A stretch of 64,000 nt of DNA from Garcia nutans (GCA_947685225.1 CANTUV010000033.1:52987001-53051000), one strand, 5' to 3'; positions 25,323 through 38,971 are shown, counted from the first letter of the stretch. Translations and numbers: made by a program. The notes: generated by a model from the sequence alone, not told the origin.

Positions 25323-25696
25323 CCAAGCTCATTAAAACAGATTACAAAAATCTAAATTCTTAGTTTGAACATCGCTGGTATGATATAAATAAGATAAAAT
25401 ATATGTGTTAAACTTTGACAATACCCAATAAAACAACAAATTAGATTTCTATCCAAAATAACGTGAAATTGATTACAAAGTAACAATAATAATAATAAAA
25501 TATGATGTATATAATCATACTGATATAATAATTTTTGGATAATGAGTAATCATTAAAATTGAAAACGAATTGGCATAAGAAATATTAACATTGAGAAACG
25601 AATCGAAATCTCATCCCATATCCAATGCAAAAAAAAAAAAATCATTTATTAATATGTGAAATGTATTTTTTTTTTCCTTCACAAAATCATGGAGTA

Positions 25697-25709
25697 TGGG
25701 CTTTGGGCC
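25697..25709 (+). promoter_or_regulatory. Tandem site II (TGGGCY) motifs upstream of the membrane-protein gene
   Basis: TGGGCT (25697-25702) and TGGGCC (25704-25709) lie side by side about 190 bp before the ATG at 25900. Paired TGGGCY elements are known TCP-factor sites in promoters of constitutively or cell-division expressed plant genes. They lie between the copia remnant and the gene. Confidence 0.5.
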
Positions 25710-25899
25710 TTCTTCCTAACATCTTGAAAGGGTTCAACTGATAACATGCTCACAATTTTAGTGCTAAACTACCATTATCAAACACCAAGTATCCAATCGA
25801 CAAAACTAGTTGGCCCCATTCTGCAGAAACGATTTGGAGCTCTCTTCTTCTTAGCTGGGAGGCGAGAATCAGAGGAACCAGCAAAAATCGAGGTTGAAG

Positions 25900-28800
25900 A
25901 TGGCTGCGAATGGAAGTAGAAGAAGAATTGCTTCAGTATTATTGTTTTTCTTGTTGTCACTGTCACTTCCATTGATCTTACTTGCCTACAGACCTGGAGA
26001 CATCGTTCCCATGAGCAAAATGGGCCAATACCACTCGGTCTGTTCTCTAGTTACTCTTATCTTCACGCTTCTACAATTAGGGTTATAGTTTTGGTTAAGG
26101 GTCTATTTGATTTGTGATTTCAGTCGCGAACTCTGTGGCAAGACATGATCGGTAAACATTGCCCTAATTTTGCTGTTAATCGGGAGGTACCTTTATTTTC
26201 AATTCTTCAATTAGGTTTCCATCTCTCTTTTCTGGCTTTAGTTTTCAACCGTTTCGTTTTTTTTTTGGCTGTATGATATTTAGGTGTTGATTCCCATACC
26301 AAAACCTACGGGTTATACAGGCGCTGATGCATACAAGATGTAAGAAATATATTCAGTTCGTGTTATTCTTTTAATTCTTTCACATTATTAATTGTGGTGA
26401 GCAATTATCCTTTTGGTGTCACTGAAACTGGTTCTACAATGTCACTGAAAATTGGTATCATTTGTAGATCATTTCAAGTTGGAAGAGAAAAGTTTCTTGT
26501 TCCTTGGCTGTTTCTGATAAATCGAAAAAGTTCTGAGGTTCCGATGATTGATGTGCATTTGGTAAGGATTACATTTTCTTGATACAACTGTTTTCCTTTT
26601 TTTATGTGTATCATGATAGCTTTATCTTTCATTCTTTCTTGGGTCACATTGCAAATTATTGCAACTGCACAGAGTGACATGCTTCATTTAAGTGCAATTG
26701 TTTTTCCTATTTTTTGAATATTGTTATTATGATGTGACAAGTGATAAGTTGTTGGCTTTTACGTGATGCAGAGGTACTCAGGGAGTGATCTGCATGGTGT
26801 TACCGCCAAAGTTATAGATATGCCTCACCACTGTATGTAATATCACTGTATTTACAGTTGTAATCAGCTTCAGTCTCTTGTACATTTACATTATATTCTA
26901 CAGACACTTGGACATGCTTTTGCCCCATCCTACCCGCCCACCCCCACCCCCCTCTCCTCTTCTCTTCCAATTTTACGTTTCATACATCCATATTTGTTTC
27001 TCTGTAAAGCTTATTGGACCATATAAGCTCCAGCCTGTAGCTATTTCAAACGTTTTGTGCTAGAAGTTTTGGCCTGGCAAAGCTTTGCTGTCAAATATTA
27101 GTATTGTAACTTTTATGTGAAAACTTTGGCATACATTGTAAATACTTGCCACTGTAGACGTACTATTTTTATTCTCTATTTCTAGACAATTATTGCAGTT
27201 ACTCTTGCAATTCCCGTAGACATATTATTCACCATTATTTGTGTAGTCTTACATACTCTTCACTCTTCTTTAGTTGTGCTTACATGAAATCATTGTTGAA
27301 ATCTCCTAAAATCTAAAATTTTTAAAGCTGTGATGTACACCTAAATGTGTTCTATGGATTAATATGAATGTTGGTTTAGGTTAGCTTTCGAAAAGTGGGG
27401 AGGAAACGCCACTGTTAAATGTCTTGAAATGCATTCTTGCATGGGTTGTCATTATTATTGATTCTTAAATAGATAGTACCTTATAGTGTGTTTTTATTTA
27501 GTTGTAAAATCACATTCTGTTGTAATCTGATAGTTTTGGTTTGCATTGGCTTGAACAGATATTGAAATCCATCCAAATATTCGCAAACAATTCTGGGATC
27601 CTCAACATTGGCCTAAGCATGTTCTTGTAAGATACACCTGGTTAGTATGATTGCATTGGGAGCTAACTATTATCATGATTGGTTTGATAGCCATGCTTTC
27701 AGTTTGATCCTTAGTTTTTAATATGATAATTGAATTGATGCTGCTTTCACAAGTTTGCATGCACGGCCTGAAGCGAAAGATCTGTTTATGTTTTTACCAA
27801 TTCTTCCCATTTTTAGAGAAATTTTCATGTGGGTGTTTTAATTGTGTAGTTAGAGGTTTGACGTGTGAAATATGCCGACAGATTAGTACCACTAAACAGA
27901 ATATCAATATGAATAACATAGATCATTGAGCCCTTTAAAGGCTTTCTTTCTGGAACAGGGTTTTAAGTAATGGAATTGAGAACAGTAATGAAAATAGAAA
28001 GTGTCTCGCATTCAGTCTGAATTGGAGTGATATCATCTGGAATTGAGCATCGCTGCCATGAATTTTTAAAGCCATTTGCAAAATCACTAGTCAATAACAA
28101 ACAAAAATGTTATGAAAATAAGAGGTCAAAAAAAGAATTTTATAAAATACACAAGATGTCAAGTTAATGGTTGGATGGCACAATGGAAATGGTCATTTTC
28201 ATGTTTCGTCCACTGTTTCTAGGCAAATTTATTTAAAGCCCTGTTCTGGAGGCAATGTTTTGAAATGGCCGAAAGTTCATGTTGTTATTTAGAACTCTGT
28301 TCTGGGGCCAATTTTATTGCGAAGCTGGGTGTCTTTTTTTTTCCATTGTTTTGAGTACGTGGAAATTACAATTATTTACCTGGGCTTACTTTTGATTTAG
28401 ATTTTTCACATATTGGACTTTGAAGTGTGGCAGACTTATATTAAAATGTGAAGGACCAAGTCATCAACTAACTATTCCTATGCAGCCTTTCTGAGCGCAT
28501 CCTCAGTTCTTCTTGCTGTAGGTGGCATGGAAAGTTTAATCAATACTGGATTGCGTCTATCTTTGTTCTAAGCTTTGTTTATGCAATGAAATGTTATCTT
28601 AAAATATCCAATTTTTGTTTCCTTTCCCAAATTACCAGCAAAAAAAAAAAAGCGTTCCAGGCTCTTAGGGTTGCACTTTTTAGTACTTCTATTTCCTAAA
28701 TGTCTAGATGAATGATTATATCCCGAATGAAGTACAGTTAGGAGTAGCTTGTTCGTGCTTTATTCCAGCTGTTTGACATGCATGTGATGCCATGCCTTAC

Positions 28801-29281
28801 TAGTGCACCTTGACTAGGGAAACTATAGGCCACTCAAAATTAAAGATTAATTTTGGTTGTCTTTGTTCTGACACGACAGGAAGGAACAATCAGAGATTGA
28901 CGTGAGTTCAGGATTCTATGTGTTGTTTGGGTCAGGTAACTATTTATGCTCAAATCGAAGGCAGTAGGTCTGCTGTATTAGTCTTATTTTACCATAGCTT
29001 GCATTCGAGTGCTATTTACATTATCTGTACGTGAATGTTTTTGTGCATGAAAACAGGGTTGATGCTATCGTTTATTCTCTCAGTCTACATCTTGCAGTCA
29101 TCACGAGAGAAATTAACAAGGTATATGTTTTTTAGTCATGCTATTTTGAAGGTCTTATAGACCCTTTGTGTTTTCCTTGTGTTCTTATCCTAATATTCTT
29201 TTTTGTGATCCTTCCAGGTTTGTAATGGAGACTTTTGCAGAAAGCAACGTTCCTGCTGGAGGAGTGGCAAAAGTTGAATGA
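25900..29281 (+). CDS. Predicted membrane protein, 9 exons, 225 aa, function unknown
   Basis: Exons: 25900-26037, 26124-26186, 26284-26339, 26468-26561, 26772-26832, 27559-27640, 28880-28935, 29057-29120, 29218-29281. All introns are GT-AG, phases agree, and the sum is 225 codons plus TGA. The start is the ATG at 25900. Residues about 8-30 form a hydrophobic N-terminal segment after an Arg cluster (SRRR), either a signal peptide or an anchor. The middle is soluble, with motifs such as LIPIPKPTGYTGADAY, FLVPWLFLINRK, RYSGSDLHGV and QFWDPQHWPKHVLVRY. A second hydrophobic segment (about 177-202, FYVLFGSGLMLSFILSVYIL) is followed by a short basic tail. This suggests one or two membrane crossings with a luminal domain. 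The smooth joins imply a well-conserved plant protein, but I do not recognise a characterised family. Intron 5 has a C-rich run. Confidence 0.85.
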
Positions 29282-32200
29282 GGAACTCCCAAAATTTTCA
29301 ACTTATTGAGTGCACAAAAATACAGGCTTCTAACTCGTAAGATTTTTTTGGGTCGGCAGTATTCTCTCGAAATCTCAATATTTATGTTGAAGCTAAAGAG
29401 CAATTTAAATCTTTGGGTACAAGGAAACTTGCAAAATGGTGGAAGTGACAAATGAGGCCAGTAGCAGAGTAGTTTGGTTATTGCAAAAGATTACATTTCA
29501 TGTTCAAGTTCAATAGGTGAATGTATTCATGTGCACAATGAATTGTTATCTTACCCACTTATTTGATGTGCATCAAATGTACCGCACATTCATGTTCTGA
29601 ACATATAAAATTTTTAAAATATTAAAAATAAAAATGCAAAGATACTGTGATTTGGTTTCTTTTTTTCTATTATTATTATCATTTAAAACAATTTGTAACT
29701 TAAACTATGTATAAAAACATTTCCTAATCGTGACGATGACGAATCATATTTCTAATACAATTATGCTTTGTAATTTAAAAAAATTAAAATTCTAATGTTT
29801 TCTTATAATTAATAAATATTATAATTTAACAAAATTTATAACTTGATTCACGTAGCTTTTATCAAAGAATTTTGATATGTAAACAGCAAAGTTGATTGCA
29901 AGTTAGAGGTTATTATTAAAATGGTAAAACATGAATTGTAAGTTTGTAACTGCCATGCTTTTATAAACATTATCAATGCACAAAATCATTTTATATTTTC
30001 ATTATAAAATTAAGTCTTATTTTTTTTTTTGAAAGGCAAAATTAAGTCTAATTAATGATACTAATTACAAAATGAAAAATAACCGATTCCTAAAATTAAT
30101 GAAATTAAATAATCCTGTAAAATTAAAACTTTTAATAACCATTTTCAATTGGCCATAGATATGACGTCTAACATTACGATATAGCCCCCCAAAAAAAATT
30201 TAACTAATAGAAGTGAAAGCACAATTTCATATTTTAATAATCCACAAAATTTTTGACATAGGTAAGAAAATTTGTTTAAAATCTGTAATAACTATCACTT
30301 GTTGTTCTAATAATTCACATTTTGTAATAACTAATTTATAGCTCAAAGAAATCTTACTTTTTTTAAGTCCATCAAGTATTCTCCAACTCACTAATTTAAA
30401 GTTTATATGCAAAATATTATAAACTGTCAGCTGAAATTATTTCATGTATATAGTTTTTTTTTTTTTTTGAAAGGTCTTGTATATATAGTTATATATAATA
30501 TAATTTAGATTTAAATAAAATTTATTAATAAATATAAATATTTAAATAAATTGTTCAAAGCCATGAGTGAGTGTATTGACGTTATTCTGTTGTTCATGTT
30601 CTCGTAACCGTAAGTTTTTTTTTTGAAAACTGCAATTATATGTTAAAAAATAAAGTGATATTTATAAAACTACCTTAAAAATAAGTTTTATTTTAAGAAT
30701 AATACAACTTAAAAAAATTTTGAAAAAAAAGTAAGAATTTTTTTTCAAAAATACCTCTTATCTCATTTTAAATAATATTTTACTAAAAATTTCATCTTTT
30801 TCTTTCAAAATTTACTATTAAATAAATATATTCTAATAAAATAATAAAATTTAATATTTTAAAATATATTTTCAACTAATAAAATTTATTAATTTTTTTA
30901 AAAGAAAAATTTTAATTTTAATAACAAATAACACTAAAAAAATTTTAAAAAGTAAAATATAATAAAATATATTAATAAAAATCATTAAATTTAGTTTTAA
31001 ACAAATTTCACATATTATAAATATTAAAAAGTTTTCAAAAAACGTTAATTTTATTATATAGATATAGATATTATATTTATTTTATGTATTTATTATTTAT
31101 GTAGTGTATATATTATGTATATATTATATGAATATTGTGTATATATAAAATTAAAAAATATTAAATAAACTATATAAATATTATTGAGATGATGTGTACA
31201 TGTTTGATATATTTTATATATATGCTATTATTTATTATGTATGTATTGTGTATTTGTTATATATGTATTTATTTTTTTATATTTGTGTTGAAAAAACGAG
31301 AATAAAAAATATCTATCAATAAAAAATTATAAATACAAATAAAAAATTAAAATTAAAAAAATTGCGAAAACAAAAAAAAAAGCATTTTTTTAATGTAAAT
31401 TTGAGGAAAAAAAGGTACTTTTATAAACAATAAAAAAGTTGGCCAGTTTTGGGTTAAGTAGATAGGTACAGACCCACATAATTATTATCATTGTGTTGGG
31501 TCAAGAGTGGGCTGAGCTTGGTCTATGTAAGGCCGGACTGAAAAGCAACAGTAGTGCATTTCTTAGAAGAAACTACAGCAAATATTTTTTTTAAAAAATA
31601 ATTAACATCTTTCACTGTATTTTTTTTAATTTTATATTAGAGTTATTTTAAACATTTTATTATAAACTCATTATAAATTATATAAAATTTATAAACTTAT
31701 AATAAACTCATTATAAACTTATTATAAATCCATTATAAATTTATTGTAAATAAAAAAATATGATATTTTAATAAATATTTTATAAATTTTGATATTTTGA
31801 TAAATAAATTATAAATGTATTAAAATTAAAATTATTTTTAATTTTTTATATGTTTATTAAAAGTCCTTTTTAAAAAAAATCATTTATACTTTCTTTTTTT
31901 TTATAATTTTATAATTTTAGGTTTATGTTAATACTATTTCTTATTTTTTATTTTTTTGAAAAATATTTAACATATAGTCAATATACATTTCACATATATC
32001 ATATTATTTTACATTATTTGATGAATTTCTTTGTAAGTGATCTATATAAATTTCTCTATTTCTTATCTGTCACATATGAAAGAGTGTATTCAGAGATTGG
32101 AGTATAAATTTAAAAATGTATGATCCTTAGATCAGGTAAAATCTTTTATTTATTGAAATTTTCTTTTTAATTCCATTGAATATTTTTAAAATTCTCATAA

Positions 32201-35200
32201 GTGGAATATTACCATTGAGAAATCCTCGAACTTACTGTGTCTATGTTTGGCAGACATGTTTGCTTTTGCCCAGAGCCCATCATCATTGCCTTTTATTATC
32301 TATACAGAGAACGGATTGCTTAATCCCCAAACATTAATCTATCAATCTTAAAACAAATTTCAATATCATTGAAAATAACACGTAAGAGTTCTTTTTTTAT
32401 TATTTACTATATAATTGTTTGAAAAAATTAAATAATAATATTTCTAATTATTTGAAAGAAAATAATAAGCACACATAGATAATGATTATTATTATTATAC
32501 ACAAAAAGAAAAAGAAAAAAAAAAGAATAAGAAGGTTTCAGCGAGGTGGCAGAAGGCCACATAAGTAACTAACTGTTCTTGCTACCCAGACAATGACAGG
32601 TGTTGCTGTGAGACATGAAGGCAGCCCTTTGCTGTGTATTATATTTTTATGTATAAATATTACTTAATAATTAGGTAACATCATCTATTGGTTTATTTGC
32701 TATACATGGCCTAAAGTTAAAGTCATTTTTTTTTTTTGTAAACTAAGCCTAAAAGTGATAACCCACTAATCACAGGCTTATGGGGGACAACAATTTTAAT
32801 CCAACCCAATACCTAACCCCTGTTATATGTTATATATAAATTTTATATTACTTTTTCTTTTTTAAACTGTTATATATAAATTTTATATTACTTCGGCCTC
32901 GAATCTTTTTGGTAGAATTGAAAATATAATTTATAATAGTTCTAGACAAAAAATGAAAATTTATATGGTGGACTTCAATTAATTTAAAATTAAGATTTTA
33001 TTAAATTGATTATAATAATTAACTATAAAATTAATTAATTTTACTATAATTATAATTATAAATATATATTTTATATTATATTCTTAATTTAATGTAAAAT
33101 ATATTTATTAAATATTGTTAATAGATAATATTAAATATAAATATAATAAAAAATTAATATATTAATTTATTTATTAAAATAATAAATGAATTATAATTTT
33201 AAACATGTAAAAAAGTAAAAGTGTCTATGAAAAGCTGGAGAGAATATTATTTTACCAAAATATATGTAATTAGTGGCAAGACATTGGAGAATAGGCTGGT
33301 CCTCAGTTTTTAAGATTCATGGTACACTTACGAATGGAACATAATTTTTTTTGTTTCTTTTTTTTAGAAAAAAAAAAAAAAGAAGAAGCAAGTATACATA
33401 CATGTATGACAATGATGTCGCATATACATCTAAATTTAGGGTATTTTTTATTTTATCTTATCTTATCTTAAGAAGAAATATTAGCGGTCCAACTTTAAAA
33501 TTCAAAAAGATATATAATCAAATATAGAATAAAGAAGAAATATATATATTGGAGGGGGGCAAACTAGCTAGCCATGTGATCAGCACACAACACAGTCATA
33601 TATACAGTAGTAATGTAAAAAAAGTTGATAAGAACAAATAAGTATGTAAATTAATTAATAAAATCATGAATGTATTTATGACTTATGAGAGACTTGAAAG
33701 AAGAGAAACAAACATTATCCAAATTAGAAAATTCCAAAACTGATGTAATCAAACCAAAAGACATACTACAAGTAATGAGTTCATTCATTGCATTTAATGA
33801 GTTTATTTATTAATTTTATGTATATATTACATATAATATAAGTGATAATATAAAATTAATGTTTGTTAGAAATTTTACTTAAACAAGTTGCTTAACAAAT
33901 GCTAATTGCATATGCTGAAACTTTGGTTGGTTCAATTTGGTATCTTCCGTACAGTTAATTTACATGTATTAAAGTGCAAAAAAAAAAAGTATTTATAAGC
34001 CCATTGGCACCATTGGACGCATATTATCACGCTTGCATTCCCAAATTAAACCCATTTGGTCTTTTGCCTTTCTTAATTAAACCAAACGTTAACAATTTTA
34101 ATTCCAATTAAGATAGGAAACAAACAAACCATCAAGGTATTACTCTCACTTAAGTTTTAAATTCAAATTTTAAGTATATTCCTCATCCATCTATAATTAA
34201 TAAAATAAAATAAAATAAAAAACAAGCAATTTGCCCGTCTTAATCACTTTGCAAATGAAAGTTAAACAATAAGTTTTGATAAATAATGCATGATTAATAA
34301 AGTATTGTACAAATGTTAAAAACTTATATAATTTTAGGAATATCAACCAACTTCAAAAGTCAGCTATCATAATTGGAGATATTTAACATTTTATATTTAG
34401 TTTGCGTTAGATTATATTATTTTTGACAATAATTAAGAAAGAAGTTAAAAATTAAAATTAATTACTCCGATATAAAATCTCTCAGTGTATCACTTAAAAT
34501 CACATATTATTTTATCACCGAATATATAAATCAGTCGGTAAAAAACTATTATGACTTAATTAGAGATTTCAAATTTGATTCTATAAATATGCAGTTGCAT
34601 TAAAAGTTAATAGTAAGAACTTTATTTTTTTGTAGTCTTATTCAATTTGACTCTAAAAAAATAATTTATACTAAAAAATCACATTATTTTATCATCATAT
34701 TCTTTTACTAATTATTATTCATCTAGAATAAACTATTATAAAAAATGCCGGCTTAATTACATGAATTAATTTAGTTAACAGACAAATAAAACATTAATTG
34801 TCTAAGTCAAAGACACATAAGTCCAATTATTAAGGTGGAGAAGTGCCTAATTGAACTTAACATAATCAAATGGTTGGTGCGGGGGAAAAGGAGACATAGG
34901 CATGACTATACATCATTACGCTTTTTCTACAACTCATATAATTGAAGCTCAAAAGAACCAATCAAAAGAAATATAGAGTTGGAGAAACCTTTTTATTTTA
35001 TTAATTATTATAGTGATCTCTATAAACCCATTATTTGCTTATAATCTTTTTTGAAAAGGAAATTGAAAAAAAAAAAAAACTTAGACTTGACCATTTATTA
35101 TTGGCGTGCATCATTTTATACCATTTTTTTCTAAACTAGAAAACTTAATTGCCATTTACACATAATGCTCTTTCAAAAGCAACCTAAATCCTATGTGTAA

Positions 35201-36088
35201 AGAACAAAAGTTAGTGATTTGCAATAAATAATAATTTGTGATCTTGACATATTTAATAAACTAAGTACAAAGCCCAATCACATGATTTGAACTCAATTAA
35301 ATGAATTTATTTATATAGTACTAATTTAATTTAATTAAAAGGCTAAAAAGGATTGTCTTAAAAACTAATTAAAAATCTTAAAGTAGATTAATTATATTTT
35401 ATAAATAATTTATTATATAAATACAACATAAAAGCAAAAGAATCAACCAACCACCAAATTGATGTCCTTGAATTAATGTAAAGAACATGGAGATCAAGGA
35501 AGAAGGAAAAAGAAAATAAAAAAGTCCAATTATGGTTATTTAGAGTCAAAATTTAGCCATGAAAATGGTAACCGTACTCGAGCACAGCCACAACTGAGCT
35601 AAGATATAAATAAAAAAATTAAAAGGATTATTCGAAAGCTTATGGGTTTATGGAAGAGCCAACTTGAAAGTGTCTTTCCTGAGCAGCCAAAGGTGACAAA
35701 GCTTATGGGTTTAAGTACTTCTTCTTCTTCTTCTACATCTTTTTAGTAGTAACACGTTAAAACGTGAACTGGTATTTGCTAAAAAGCTCATTTATTAATT
35801 AATTTACATTTATATTATTAAGTTCATTTCTTTTGGATCGTTGTTGGTTAAATAATTTCCCTTTCTATATATAGTACTCAATTTTTATTTTGGAAAAGGT
35901 AGAAATATCATGGTGGACCAGATCAGTTATTTTTAATTTTTGTTATCTGAACAATCAGAGCATATTCTCTAATATGTTTAATATTTTTCTTCTTTTTTCA
36001 TGAGTTTAAAGGCTTATTTTTTATATTTAAACTATACCTTTAGAAGTTATTATTTTTTCCAAAATATGAAACTAAAATTTTATTAGAG

Positions 36089-36183
36089 GCTAAATTTAAT
36101 AGAAAAATATTTGATTATTCAAAACTATATAAATAGCGAAATTTAATAGAAAAGCATTTTATTATTCAAAATTATATAAAATA
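36089..36183. repeat. Tandem duplication, 47 bp period
   Basis: Two adjacent copies, 36089-36135 and 36136-36183, share the blocks AAATTTAATAGAAAA, ATTATTCAAAA and TATATAAA with a few substitutions. Confidence 0.7.
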
Positions 36184-36196
36184 ATGTTTTATTATT

Positions 36197-36227
<31 letters not shown>

Positions 36228-38927
36228 GACTAGAGATAAATGTTAGGGGTAAGTATTAATTGGTAATCCATTAAACTGAAATTTAATTAATATTTCAATT
36301 TAGTTAATTTAATTTAATTGGTTTGATTAATTCTTAATTTTATTTTTTTTAATTAATAAAAATTATCAACCAACCAATTGATTGTACATCTCACATAAAA
36401 AAATGAAAAAAAAAGGTAAATAAGTTGCAGAAGAAATCCACTTATTAATTGGATTAACATTTACTATATTAAATTAATAAAATAGTGTTGTATTCGTTTA
36501 CTTCAAAAGTAAATACACACACGACATCTTGTTTCTAACCTATTTATAAAGCAAATGATATTTTCTCCAAATTTTTTGAAATGAAAAATGAGAACTTCTC
36601 ATTTATAAAATAAAATAGAAGTAACTTTAGTTAAAAGTTTGCCCATTTGATAAAATAGTAGAGGCTGCCCAATTACTAATAACCAATAATAAAAATAAAA
36701 TAAAAAGGGAGAGAAAATTTCATAATTCACAAAATAAATTGGCTCTAAACACTTGCTGGAAAAGAGATAATTTCATAATAATTTATATAAAATATATTTT
36801 ATATATCCAATATTGACCATGATCAAATTACGACTTATTTTTTATTGCATTAGACACACACACATATATATATTATATAAATATCAAATTTCAAGTTAAA
36901 AAATTTAAGGAAATTTGATTGCAGTGAAATTTAAATGTTCATATAACAAATTAATCCCAACTATATATGCGAGGAGCAAAACAGCAAAATGACAAACAAA
37001 GATTTCGATTTTGAAGGTTTAAATGTTACAAGTTGGAATATATTTAATATATATAAAATTAAGCTCACATCACATGGTCTCGTTGGGAAAAGATTAAAGT
37101 AACTCAAAGAAATTCTTTTCATGTGTGTGGGAGAATCATACCAGTTATGATTCTAACCACCTTATTACATATATAGTTATATATTAAATTTAACTATATA
37201 TAAAATGTGAGTATGTTATACACACTGGATTGTTAGTTATGTTATTAAATTATAACGAACAGGTTGTAATTTAAATATAAATAAATTACTGTTATGTGAC
37301 AGAAAATCTTTTGCCCGTGAAGGAAGGCTGAAAGACAAACATGCCTGCAGACCTTAAAATCAAATTTTAAAATTTAAAAAAAAAATGAAATATGATGAAT
37401 AATAAATAAAAATATCAGATAAATAAAGAAAATTATTAACTTAAAAATGAATCAATCAAGATTATATGTATTTACCCGAAAATAAAAAATTACCCTTTTT
37501 CTATCAAAAATTAACAAAACACTATCCAAAACATACTTATTAAAGAGTTTTTAAGTGAAAATTATGTGATATTTTGTTATATATTTATTAGCACTAAAAT
37601 AATTGTTCGGCCAAGCTCAAAAGAAATCAATCTAAAAATTTGAGGTATATAGTTGGTGAGTTCAAATACGATTGAGGAATAAAACGTGATGAATAGATAA
37701 CATAACAATGTGGCCATGAAAAATGAGAAAAGGAAAAATTAGCAGAAATTTAGGCATGAACTGATAGCACGAATCAGAAAAATTAAGAAGGAATTGGAAA
37801 AAGGCTATATATTCGACAAGGAAAAGAAAGGGAGATTGAAAATCAATGCAAAACTACAAGCAAATCTCAATAAATCTTGTGTACTTGAAATCTTTAAGAT
37901 TTCAAATCAATTTCGTTTCATTGTCCAAATTTCTGTTCTAATTTCAATCACTAAAAGATTCTTAGCGGTAACCATGATCCTTTTTATTGATTTTTTTTTA
38001 AAAGATTCACAAAATTATTTGAAGAAAAGTAAAGTCGAAAAATCAATTGAGGAGCCATTAAATTTTGTGGCATTTTCGCACATCTTATTAAAGGCCAAAA
38101 TTTACAACTCACTCGGCGAACATCATCATTTTATGAATAATTTTTTGAGGATTGAAAAGATTAGTTGTTTTAAGACAATGGAGTGAATTTTTTTACTAAT
38201 TTAATAATTCAATAGGTGGAGAGTGTGCGCTTTATGCAATGCCTAATATAATTCATATATTTAGCCACACTTTAGAAAGACAGATAATTCATCGTTAAGT
38301 TGCATAAGAAAGAGAGTGATGAAGTAGGTGGGCGACAAATTGTATAGAAGGGAGAAGTAGGATATGATTTCTCCTCATGTTTCTTTTATTTATTTATTTT
38401 TTATGGCCTCCTACACAATAATCTTCATATATATGTTCTGTAACGCAACATCCATCCATAAAAAGTTCGAATTATACAGTGAAAAGCAGATGATCAAATT
38501 CCTAAACTCGCTTTGTATGAAGTTTTTTACTTTCGGATAATAATAATTAATTACCACTTTCTCTCCCCTTATTTTTTTAAACAAACAAAAAAAAATTACC
38601 TATTTCTTTAACTCGAGGCTATATAATTTAGGGATCTGTAGTTTACGGTGGCAATCAAATAATTAGCGGTAAGAGAATTAAATACTACTAATTAATCATT
38701 TTAAATTTTAGTTATTAATATTTCAATTATATTAAATTTAAATCATCACTTGGAATGCTAAATTTATCAAATACCTCATGCTAAAAATCTAAAAGGTTAA
38801 TTCTCAAATTCTAATACAAACAGCCACTAAATTACCTCTAAATATTTAATAGGATTTTTGTAAAAATTCTGCCAAAAAATACGTAAAATTTATTTTTCAA
38901 AAATATATTCTCATGTTATTAAAAAAA

Positions 38928-38971
38928 TCATATGTTTTAAATTAAAAAATCATATGTTTTAAATTAAAAAA
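38928..38971. repeat. Tandem duplication, 22 bp period
   Basis: TCATATGTTTTAAATTAAAA occurs twice in direct succession, starting at 38928 and 38950. Confidence 0.8.

Larger units (their letters stand above)
21199..25640 (-). mobile_element. Second copia copy, LTR-less and truncated at both ends
   Basis: Runs in the same orientation as, and is highly similar to, 15974-20802 of the first element. Its 3' end stops inside RNase H at 21199. Its 5' end stops in an A-run of the leader near 25640, so both LTRs, the primer site and the polypurine tract are missing. About 383 bp covering the gag start, present in the first copy (about 20095-20480), is absent here. The pair is two copies of one family joined by a rearrangement, not one nested insertion with intact ends. 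Confidence 0.88.

Noticed and set aside
37794..38186. Calling the 130-codon frame a gene
   Set aside because: No ATG in context, no recognised motif and no splice partners; kept only as a finding.
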